The notes beneath the pieces are model-generated. The model was not told the origin of the DNA. It did not search any database and was given only the letters and a program-made list of their open reading frames with translations. The translations under genes were made by a program, and so were the position numbers. Source: CAYSJU01 sp964431495 (lineage in GTDB: Bacteria > Omnitrophota > Gorgyraeia > Tantalellales > Tantalellaceae). From it: a stretch of 58,552 bases of DNA. This document shows positions 52,598 to 58,552 of this stretch, one piece after another (position 1 is the stretch's first letter; every line of letters starts with the position of its first letter). The stretch is taken from contig CAYSJU010000011.1 of the NCBI GenBank assembly GCA_964431495.1, positions 1 through 58,552 of the forward strand, read 5' to 3'.

Positions 52598-54055
52598 TTA
52601 ATATCCCCTTTCCCCCAGAACGCATCTGGCCACTTCTCTATCGTCGAAATGGATCACATCCTCCCCGATGATCTGGTAGTCTTCGTGCCCCTTGCCGGCT
52701 ATTATAACGATGTCGCCTTTCGCGGCCATTTCCAGGGATCTATGAATAGCCTCTTCCCTTAACGATATTATACTATAGTTCGTTTTACCGAGCATACCTT
52801 TTTCGATCTGATAGAGTATCTCTTCCGGGTTCTCGTTTCGCGGATTATCACTGGTGAGTATGACATGATCGCAGATATTCGCGGCGATCTGTCCCATTAC
52901 CGGTCTTTTTGTCCTGTCGCGGTCCCCGCCGCAGCCAAAAACGCATATAAGACGGCCTTCCGTTAGATCCCTTAAACACCTTAACACGTGTTCCAGGGCG
53001 TCGGGCGTGTGGGCGTAATCAACAAAGACCCTGAACGGTGCCATGCTTTGTATTGCTTCAAGCCGTCCGGGGACCGGCAAGGCGTTTTCCATGCCTTTTT
53101 TTATACTGTTAACACTGATGCCGCCGTAAAGGAGGCAAGCTGTTGCCCCTAACATGTTGTAGACGTTATGAACTCCGATCAGCCCTGTCTTGATATGAAA
53201 TTTGCCCTGACCGCGCGTGTTAATGTCAAATTCTGTCCCGCCCGGAACAGAACGGATATTCTCACCCTTGATATCCGCGCTATGTCTGATGCCGAAGCTT
53301 ACCAGGAACGGGATGTCCGCGGAGCCCGTTATACCGGAAACCATGGGATCATCCGCGTTGACAACCCCGGTGCCGCCGGGTTTAAGAAGTCCGAAGATGC
53401 GCGATTTATCCCTCAAATAGACATCCATATTTTTATGGAAATCGAGATGCTCGGGCGAGATGTTGCAGAATATCGCGCTGTCCAGTCCAATGCCGCAAAC
53501 CCTCCCCTGCGATAGCGCATGGCTTGATATCTCGATAACAGCCGCCTCTTTTTTGCCGGCGGACATATCCGACAATAAACGGTTCAGGGTCAAGGTATCC
53601 GGGGTGGTCATCTCTGAACGGCTGTAGGTGTTGTTTTTAGTTACAGTAAAGACAGTGCTTACAAGTCCGCTGCTTACCCCGGCGGCTTTGAGAACATTAC
53701 GGATCAGGAAAACGGTTGTGGTCTTTCCATTCGTTCCAGTTACTCCGTAAACCTTCATTCCATTTGACGGATCATTGAATATCTTTTTTGCGACGGCCCC
53801 CAGGGTTTTCCGGGTATCGTCCACAACAACAAACCTGCCTTTGCCCTGTCCTGCCAGCCCTTCCGGTATATGCTCGCACACAATAGTCCCCGCGCCTTTT
53901 TGCATAGCGTCACGGATATAATCATGTCCGTCCCGGACGGTCCCTTGTATCGCTACAAAAACATCGCCTTCCTGGACCGCCCTGGAATCCGCCTTGACCG
54001 CAGCAGTTCTCAAACACGCTGATCCAAGAAATTCCGTTATTTTTTTATCTGACAT
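52598..54055 (-). CDS. murE: MurE, DAP-adding ligase
   Basis: Adds the third stem-peptide residue. ATP loop GVTGTNGKTTTVFLI, EISSHALSQGRV, and near residue 400 the substrate motif DNPR (TSDNPRNENPEEIL), which marks meso-diaminopimelate enzymes, as opposed to lysine-adding ones. The frame opens at a TTG (54079), but the ATG at 54055 gives the usual N-terminus (MSDKKITEFLG). It overlaps the 3' end of ftsI by 11 nt. Confidence 0.97.
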   Translation of the reverse strand: MSDKKITEFLGSACLRTAAVKADSRAVQEGDVFVAIQGTVRDGHDYIRDAMQKGAGTIVCEHIPEGLAGQGKGRFVVVDDTRKTLGAVAKKIFNDPSNGMKVYGVTGTNGKTTTVFLIRNVLKAAGVSSGLVSTVFTVTKNNTYSRSEMTTPDTLTLNRLLSDMSAGKKEAAVIEISSHALSQGRVCGIGLDSAIFCNISPEHLDFHKNMDVYLRDKSRIFGLLKPGGTGVVNADDPMVSGITGSADIPFLVSFGIRHSADIKGENIRSVPGGTEFDINTRGQGKFHIKTGLIGVHNVYNMLGATACLLYGGISVNSIKKGMENALPVPGRLEAIQSMAPFRVFVDYAHTPDALEHVLRCLRDLTEGRLICVFGCGGDRDRTKRPVMGQIAANICDHVILTSDNPRNENPEEILYQIEKGMLGKTNYSIISLREEAIHRSLEMAAKGDIVIIAGKGHEDYQIIGEDVIHFDDREVARCVLGERGY

Positions 54056-55727
54056 TTTGTTCCCGTGTGTTCGATTCAAGATACTGAAGCACGTCCTCGG
54101 CTATGCCCTTAAAAGTCGGGGCTGCCACGCTGCCTCCAAAATGCGACGGATGAGGATCATGCGCGGTGACTACGATACTGATAACCGGGTTCTCTTTGGG
54201 AGCAAACCCTATAAATGTCGCGTTATACTTATTGGCGAAATAACCCCCTTCTGGATTGACCATCTGGCCGGTCCCTGTCTTCCCGCACATGGAATAATTG
54301 TGGGAACCCGCGCGCCGGCCGGTCCCATTCGCCACGGCTTCTTTTAATATCTCTTTCATCTTTTCACAGGTTTCCTCGCTTAAGACTTTGCGATTCGCAT
54401 GAGGCTCGAATCGCTGAAAGACCGTCTCTTCCCAGGTCGTGATACGATCTACAATATAAGGACGCATTAAATACCCGCCATTTGCTATCACGCTGACGGC
54501 GCAGGCAAGCTGGATCGGTGTAACAGCTATGCCCTGTCCAATGGGGATAGTGCTCATATCGCTGCGCGACCAGACAGCCGGGGATCTGCATATGCCGGAG
54601 ATCTCTCCAGGCAGGTCAACGCCGGTCTTCTCACCAAAGCCGAATCTCTTTATGTAATCAAAAAGCGTTCTTTCGCCCAGCTCACTCGCTATCTTTACAG
54701 TGCCGATATTGCTTGACCTGGTGATGACTTCCTTGAACGACAGTTCACCGTACGGGTGATAGTCGTGCAGTATCCTCCCGCCGGTCTTATACTCACCGTT
54801 TTCGCAGTAAATACTGTCCTCCAGATCCTTTTTTCCTTCATTTAACGCCGCGCTCGCCGTTACTATCTTGAATACGCTTCCCGGTTCAAAAACGCTTGAT
54901 ACTGCCCTGTTCTTCATCAAGGATTTCGGCGCTTCAATAAATTCATTGAGGTTGTAATCGGGGTAGTTTGCCAGCGCGAGTATCTTTCCCGTAGAGGGCT
55001 CAAGAACAACCGCTGAAGCGGCCGAAGCGTTGAACTTCATGGCCATTTTAGCGATCTCTCTCTCCGTGATATACTGAATCACGCTGTCGATCGTTAAAAC
55101 GATATTGTATCCGTTCTGTGCCGGCAGAGAATCTTCCTTCTTGTCCAGAACAGGCCTTAATTTCGCGTCTCTGATCATATGCCTGAACCCGGGTTCGCCT
55201 TTAAGCCTATCGTCCCATACAAGTTCCAGCCCTTCCAGGCCGGTATTATCCACTCCCGCGAAACCGATGATATGTGATGCCATGTTGTCATTGGGATAAG
55301 TTCTTTCACTTTCAGCCATGAAAGATATCCCTGAAAGGTCAAGGGTTTTTATCTTTGACACTTCTTCCTCACGAGCTTTCCGTTTCACCCAGACAAAGGC
55401 CTTGTTTTTATTTAAACGTTTTAAAATCGTTTTTTTGTCAACATCGAGCAGATCGGACAGCACTCCGGCCGCGTGTTCTTTATCTTTAATGCTGCGCGGG
55501 TCCGCGTAGACGCTCGATCTGTCCAGATTTATGGCAAGCGGCTCCATATACCTGTCATATATCGCTCCCCGGCGGGGCTCGATCGTAAATATCTGGTTGT
55601 GCTGCTCTCTTGCCATCTCTGCAAATGTGTCATGGTGCATGACCTGCAGATAAAATAACCTTATAAAGAGGGCCAGAAAGAAAGAGAGCGAAAAGAAAAC
55701 CACCACATACTGACGTGCCCTGAACAT
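54045..55727 (-). CDS. ftsI: FtsI / PBP3, septal class B transpeptidase
   Basis: Cross-links septal peptidoglycan with FtsW. Membrane anchor at residues 9-28, dimerisation domain EPRRGAIYDRYMEPLA, Ser284-Val-Phe-Lys287 (SxxK), SSN in ITRSSNIGTVK, Lys483-Thr-Gly. It lacks PASTA repeats and, at 560 residues, is a minimal FtsI. Located between ftsL and murE in the ordinary dcw order. Confidence 0.97.
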   Translation of the reverse strand: MFRARQYVVVFFSLSFFLALFIRLFYLQVMHHDTFAEMAREQHNQIFTIEPRRGAIYDRYMEPLAINLDRSSVYADPRSIKDKEHAAGVLSDLLDVDKKTILKRLNKNKAFVWVKRKAREEEVSKIKTLDLSGISFMAESERTYPNDNMASHIIGFAGVDNTGLEGLELVWDDRLKGEPGFRHMIRDAKLRPVLDKKEDSLPAQNGYNIVLTIDSVIQYITEREIAKMAMKFNASAASAVVLEPSTGKILALANYPDYNLNEFIEAPKSLMKNRAVSSVFEPGSVFKIVTASAALNEGKKDLEDSIYCENGEYKTGGRILHDYHPYGELSFKEVITRSSNIGTVKIASELGERTLFDYIKRFGFGEKTGVDLPGEISGICRSPAVWSRSDMSTIPIGQGIAVTPIQLACAVSVIANGGYLMRPYIVDRITTWEETVFQRFEPHANRKVLSEETCEKMKEILKEAVANGTGRRAGSHNYSMCGKTGTGQMVNPEGGYFANKYNATFIGFAPKENPVISIVVTAHDPHPSHFGGSVAAPTFKGIAEDVLQYLESNTREQNVR

Positions 55728-55761
55728 ATTCCCTCGCCTTGATCATGACGCCGGACTTCTC

Positions 55762-56124
55762 CTACCTGCGGGATTTTGCCTCAGCTTTTGCCGTAAAAAC
55801 GTCCAGAAAGAAGCCCATAAGTCCTTCAGCGGCATTTTCATCCTTGGAACCGGCACAGAGGAGCATATCTCTGTCACTGTGTTCTGATCTGTGAGCAGCA
55901 AATTCGATCTTTTGCGTATTCAGTGAAGTGAGCAGACTTCTGGGAGATTCCAGCTTGGAAAGATTATACATTAATTTGGAGTTCTGGTCAATGAGCTGGG
56001 AGAGATACTTCTTGTTTTTCTGCAGGCCGTAACCAGCTTTAACGATCTCCACGCGCTGGTGGACATAGCCTACCGCCATCGCGGTGACCAAACTGCATAT
56101 AAAGATTATTCTGTAAACGCCCAT
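55762..56124 (-). CDS. ftsL: FtsL-like division protein
   Basis: 120-residue bitopic protein: membrane segment at about 5-22 (YRIIFICSLVTAMAVGYVHQ), then a coiled-coil stretch (about 30-65, KNKKYLSQLIDQNSKLMYNL) in the periplasm. Size, topology and position between rsmH and ftsI fit FtsL; the family has little sequence conservation. The frame is open for 59 codons upstream inside rsmH, but the ATG at 56124 overlaps the rsmH stop as TGATG, a typical coupled start. Confidence 0.85.
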   Translation of the reverse strand: MGVYRIIFICSLVTAMAVGYVHQRVEIVKAGYGLQKNKKYLSQLIDQNSKLMYNLSKLESPRSLLTSLNTQKIEFAAHRSEHSDRDMLLCAGSKDENAAEGLMGFFLDVFTAKAEAKSRR

Positions 56125-57008
56125 CACAGCCTTTCCGCGGCGCGCAATTTCGCGCTTCTTGACCTCGGGTTCGATCTGACTTCGCCTTCTTCGGGAACGA
56201 TCGGCTTCTTTGTAAGTATTTTCAGTTGCCGGTCCTTTGCCCCGTCTCGGAAAATATTCTTTACCAACCTGTCCTCTATGGAATGGAAAGATATAACGCA
56301 TATCCTTCCCTTTTCCGCCAGATAGTCTATTGTCTTTTTAATGCCTTCCTCGGCAGCCGTTATCTCATCGTTAACATATATCCTCAGGGCCTGGAACGTT
56401 CTAATTGCCGGATGTAACCGCTGTTTCCTGTATTTCCGGCCTATCGCGTCAACTATTATATCCTTCAGCTCACTTGTGGTCTTGATACGTCTTTTCCCCC
56501 TTACGGAAGATATTTTTTTTGCCACCAGCACGGCGTATCGTTCTTCACCGAACTTCTTTATGATATCCGCGAGCGCCGCGGAAGAGAACTTGTTCACTAT
56601 TTCCCTGGCTGATATTCCTTTGTCGGGATCGAACCGCATATCCAGATCCCCTTCTTTTGAAAAGCTGAATCCCCTTTTCCCGTCATCTACCTGAAAGGAT
56701 GACATGCCCAGATCGAATAATGCTTTGTCTATACTGGTTATCCCGAGATGGCCGAATATCTTTTCAATGTTCCTGAAGTCATCGTTCACACAAGTGACCG
56801 CATCCGCGAATTCCATTAGCCTGTGTCTAGTCCTCTCCATCGCTTCCGGGTCCTTATCCACCGCGATCAGCCTGCCTCCGGGAGTTATTTTCCGCAACAG
56901 CTCTTCAGCATGGCCTCCCCCGCCCGCGGTGGCATCCAGCACAACATCGCCGGCTCCCGGTTTCAGATTGTGGACCACTTCTTTCAAAAGTACCGGACGA
57001 TGTTCCAT
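56124..57008 (-). CDS. rsmH: RsmH/MraW, 16S rRNA (C1402) N4-methyltransferase
   Basis: SAM-dependent methylation of 16S rRNA. RPVLLKEVVHNLKPG at the N-terminus, SAM motif VLDATAGGGGHAEELL, FDLGMSSFQVDDGKRGFSF, and C-terminal LAEKGRICVISFHSIEDRLVKN. 294 residues, normal. Five bp downstream of the small unknown gene and coupled to ftsL. Confidence 0.97.
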   Translation of the reverse strand: MEHRPVLLKEVVHNLKPGAGDVVLDATAGGGGHAEELLRKITPGGRLIAVDKDPEAMERTRHRLMEFADAVTCVNDDFRNIEKIFGHLGITSIDKALFDLGMSSFQVDDGKRGFSFSKEGDLDMRFDPDKGISAREIVNKFSSAALADIIKKFGEERYAVLVAKKISSVRGKRRIKTTSELKDIIVDAIGRKYRKQRLHPAIRTFQALRIYVNDEITAAEEGIKKTIDYLAEKGRICVISFHSIEDRLVKNIFRDGAKDRQLKILTKKPIVPEEGEVRSNPRSRSAKLRAAERL

Positions 57009-57013
57009 CTCTT

Positions 57014-57205
57014 TTATGTGCAGTCTTTAATGGTATAATGTAAGTTTTTTCCGTGGACCGAGGATCTTACCACATATCGTTTTACTCCCAGATGTGATAT
57101 GCCGGAGGGTAAAGCCCTTGCTTTCTTGACGCGTTCCACCATGTTAACACAGTTGATGAATTCCACCTGTTTCTTGTTGAATTTTATCGCATATCTCCTG
57201 TACAT
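57014..57205 (-). CDS. Conserved-looking 63-aa protein between mraZ and rsmH
   Basis: Not recognised. A basic 63-residue protein (MYRRYAIKFNKKQVEFINCV, later GISHLGVKRYVVRSSVHGKN) with one Cys in the middle and one near the end and no membrane segment. It has an excellent AAAGGGGGATAA ribosome site and sits 22 bp after mraZ and 5 bp before rsmH, so it is almost certainly translated. An RNA- or DNA-binding or structural role would be guesswork. Confidence 0.75.
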   Translation of the reverse strand: MYRRYAIKFNKKQVEFINCVNMVERVKKARALPSGISHLGVKRYVVRSSVHGKNLHYTIKDCT

Positions 57206-57227
57206 GGCTTATCCCCCTTTGTTGTAT

Positions 57228-57668
57228 TCACTCGATATCTATTAATCGTTCCGCGATCTCCTCGTAATGTTCCTTCGAGGATTTATAGAACTCTTTCCAT
57301 TTGTTGTTGTCCCATATCTCAATGCGGTCAGAAACGCCGATTATCCTTATGCTCCGGACAATGTGGGCATATTCCCTCAGGTAATCCGGCAGCATTATTC
57401 GCCATTGTTTGTCCGGGATGACTTCTGTCGCCCCGGAAAAGAACATCCTTTTGAATTTGCGGACCTCTTTTTTTGTGAACGTCATGGCCTTGAACTTGCT
57501 TTCCTGGGTTCTCCATTCATCTTCAGGAAACATGAACAGACACTCATCAAGTCCACGGGTAATGTATAACTTCTCCACTCCCATTTCCTGGATGCTGTCC
57601 CGGAATCTTGACGGGATTATCAGTCGGCCTTTTTTATCAAGGGTATGTAAATATTCTCCGTAGAACAC
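57228..57668 (-). CDS. mraZ: MraZ, transcriptional regulator of the dcw cluster
   Basis: Ring-forming AbrB-fold regulator of its own operon. Two MraZ repeats: GEYLHTLDKKGRLIIPSRFR at the N-terminus and the second with GATEVIPDKQWRIMLPDYLREYA, each carrying the DxKGR/DKQWR-type element. The frame is open to 57731, but a GTG at 57668 (VFYGEYLHTLD) has GGGAGG eight bases upstream and matches the family's start; it gives 147 residues, the usual size. First gene of the dcw cluster. Confidence 0.94.
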   Translation of the reverse strand: MFYGEYLHTLDKKGRLIIPSRFRDSIQEMGVEKLYITRGLDECLFMFPEDEWRTQESKFKAMTFTKKEVRKFKRMFFSGATEVIPDKQWRIMLPDYLREYAHIVRSIRIIGVSDRIEIWDNNKWKEFYKSSKEHYEEIAERLIDIE

Positions 57669-57677
57669 TCCACTTTC

Positions 57678-57702
57678 CTCCCTTTTATACCACTCTATCC
57701 CA
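57678..57702 (-). promoter_or_regulatory. Putative MraZ operator (TGGGA-type repeats)
   Basis: On the minus strand, TGGGA (57702-57698), TGGTA ten bases on (57692-57688) and GGGAG ten bases further (57682-57678). MraZ binds TGGGN direct repeats with 5-nt spacers upstream of mraZ, and this spacing matches. It lies directly after the -10 box, suiting autorepression. The third repeat also serves as the ribosome site. Confidence 0.5.
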
Positions 57703-57731
57703 AGTATACATATAAAAGCGCCGATTGTCAA
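57703..57731 (-). promoter_or_regulatory. Strong sigma-70 promoter of the dcw cluster
   Basis: On the minus strand, consensus TTGACA (57731-57726), a 17-bp spacer and TATACT (57708-57703), 34 bp before the mraZ GTG. The best promoter in the window. Confidence 0.85.
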
Positions 57732-57750
57732 TAGTATTTATACACTATTG
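57729..57750. promoter_or_regulatory. Inverted repeat CAATAGT-N8-ACTATTG over the -35 region
   Basis: Perfect 7-bp arms (57729-57735 and 57744-57750) abut the -35 box of the dcw promoter. A possible operator for another regulator; nothing in the window identifies it. Confidence 0.4.
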
Positions 57751-57824
57751 ATCCATGTCTGAAATGGCTGAAAAAACATGCTATAAGTTGTTATACTGCG
57801 GAATGTTAAAAAAAGATGGGCCTT

Positions 57825-58259
57825 CTACCAGTAGAGTTTTTGAAAACGCGCGGAATAACGCTTGATCCATTCCTTTGAAGCTTCCGGCAGGGGGATTTCC
57901 TTCCCCATCTGCAATGAGCGGAGGACGCGGTATTCTTCTATCAGATAGATCTGTTCTATCAATTTGACCTTGAAAGCGTCAGAATAAGTGGAAAAGAAAA
58001 CCCCTACCCGGAATAACCCCGTCTCAGCGTCTTTAGCCACATGGGCGACTTTTGCTTTTATGCGGAAAATTTTTTCGTAGAGAGGTATCTGAATTTTTAT
58101 CAAAGTCCCAACGGACACTTCCTGCTTTGCCATGAACAAAAGCCCGCCTTCACTCACGTTTATTGTTTCGGACCTTTCAGTCTCCTGGCCGGAAAGCTGG
58201 TATTCAAGCGGGCTGACAAGAAGATGTCTGATGAACTTTCGTTTTTCTTTTTTAGGCAT
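57825..58259 (-). CDS. PilZ-domain protein, probable c-di-GMP receptor
   Basis: 144 residues, one PilZ domain: the RxxxR element is RKFIRH (residues 6-11) and the NxSxxG element is NVSEGGLLF about 28 residues later, both required for c-di-GMP binding. Strands of the barrel follow (IKIQIPLYEKIFRIKAKV). The C-terminal 40 residues are helical and basic. It stands just upstream of mraZ, pointing the same way, 27 bp after the PC4-like gene. Seven T follow its stop codon on the minus strand after a weak hairpin. Confidence 0.9.
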   Translation of the reverse strand: MPKKEKRKFIRHLLVSPLEYQLSGQETERSETINVSEGGLLFMAKQEVSVGTLIKIQIPLYEKIFRIKAKVAHVAKDAETGLFRVGVFFSTYSDAFKVKLIEQIYLIEEYRVLRSLQMGKEIPLPEASKEWIKRYSARFQKLYW

Positions 58260-58286
58260 AATGAACTGCCGTCCAGCGTCAGAAAG

Positions 58287-58520
58287 CTATATCAAATTGT
58301 TTTCCTTCAGATTCTGTCCGAGTTTATCAACAGCTTCCTTAAGCTTCGGGTAAAGTTTAACGTTGATGTTGATCCCTTTACCTGTCGGGACTTTTTCGTT
58401 ACCCTGTGGAGGCTGGGTCCAGATACGGATATCTATTACATCATTGCCCTGATATTCCGATATCCTGACCTTTATGTCCTGATATTTGTTTTTCTCAAAT
58501 ACCGCTACGTCTTTTTCCAT
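58287..58520 (-). CDS. PC4/p15-like ssDNA-binding protein
   Basis: 77 residues. The pattern DIKVRISEYQGNDVIDIRIW followed by VPTGKGININVKLYPKLKEAV fits the PC4/p15 fold (a four-strand sheet with R/W contacts and a C-terminal dimer helix), known in bacteria as YdbC-like proteins that bind single-stranded DNA. An AGGAGGGGGGA ribosome site precedes the ATG. It forms a pair with the PilZ gene. The similarity is by pattern only, so medium confidence. Confidence 0.65.
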   Translation of the reverse strand: MEKDVAVFEKNKYQDIKVRISEYQGNDVIDIRIWTQPPQGNEKVPTGKGININVKLYPKLKEAVDKLGQNLKENNLI

Positions 58521-58552
58521 ATATCCCCCCTCCTATATTATTAGGAATATAG

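Noticed and set aside
55762..56301. Longer 179-residue form of FtsL starting at 56301
   Set aside because: The extra 59 residues overlap rsmH in another frame, are low in hydrophobic content and unlike FtsL; the ATG at 56124 coupled to the rsmH stop (TGATG) is the natural start.
57796..57824. Terminator after the PilZ gene
   Set aside because: There is a run of seven T, but the preceding stem is only about three pairs, so I do not list it as a terminator.

Overview
The window is 58.5 kb of a bacterial chromosome in which every convincing gene lies on the minus strand, so transcription runs from the right edge to the left. The cell implied is a Gram-negative-type, meso-diaminopimelate (DAP) walled rod: MurE has a DNPR motif, there are two SEDS/class B PBP pairs, MreBCD, and type IV pilus motors. 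Large proteins with signal peptides, a 4331-residue multidomain protein and many short intergenic palindromes suggest candidate phylum Omnitrophota (OP3, PVC superphylum). That placement is inference; no rRNA gene is present to test it.

Right to left: (1) 58520-57825, a PC4-like protein and a PilZ protein. (2) 57731-41109, a nearly complete dcw cluster led by a strong promoter and a putative MraZ operator: mraZ, a 63-residue unknown, rsmH, ftsL, ftsI, murE, murF, mraY, murD, ftsW, murG, murC, murB, ddl, ftsQ, ftsA. The FtsA has lost its ATP-site motifs, and ftsZ, which normally comes next, is absent. (3) 40831-27836, in the place of ftsZ, a 12,996-bp gene for a midasin-like giant: six AAA modules in one chain (intact Walker A in the second, fourth and sixth only), two seven-bladed WD40 propellers, an HEFGH zincin-like segment, an acidic/basic low-complexity linker, an intact MIDAS VWA domain and about four membrane segments, all behind an N-terminal signal sequence. 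(4) 27760-20076, housekeeping genes: proC, yggT, a DUF167 gene, mtnP, ileS, a dksA/traR-type gene, lspA, lgt, rluD. (5) 19988-11634, aroA, then the elongation genes mreB, mreC, mreD, mrdA, rodA and a radical SAM gene. (6) 11404-3270, a type IV pilus/type II secretion-like motor operon with a cyclic-di-GMP flavour: degenerate GGDEF protein, PilT, a stand-alone MshEN protein, two tandem PilB/GspE ATPases, PilC, and a pilin with its own promoter and terminator. (7) 3094-368, a 908-residue exported ChaN/TraB-like protein, and at the left edge a small membrane protein.

The most unusual part is the junction of regions 2 and 3: an FtsA-like protein with an eroded nucleotide site but an apparently intact C-terminal membrane helix, no FtsZ beside it, and a midasin-like AAA/MIDAS machine in its place. 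Intergenic spaces are short (none over 300 bp) and many carry dispersed palindromes or AT-rich repeats, one of which has been read into the lspA coding sequence. No tRNA, rRNA, CRISPR array, insertion sequence or prophage was recognised.
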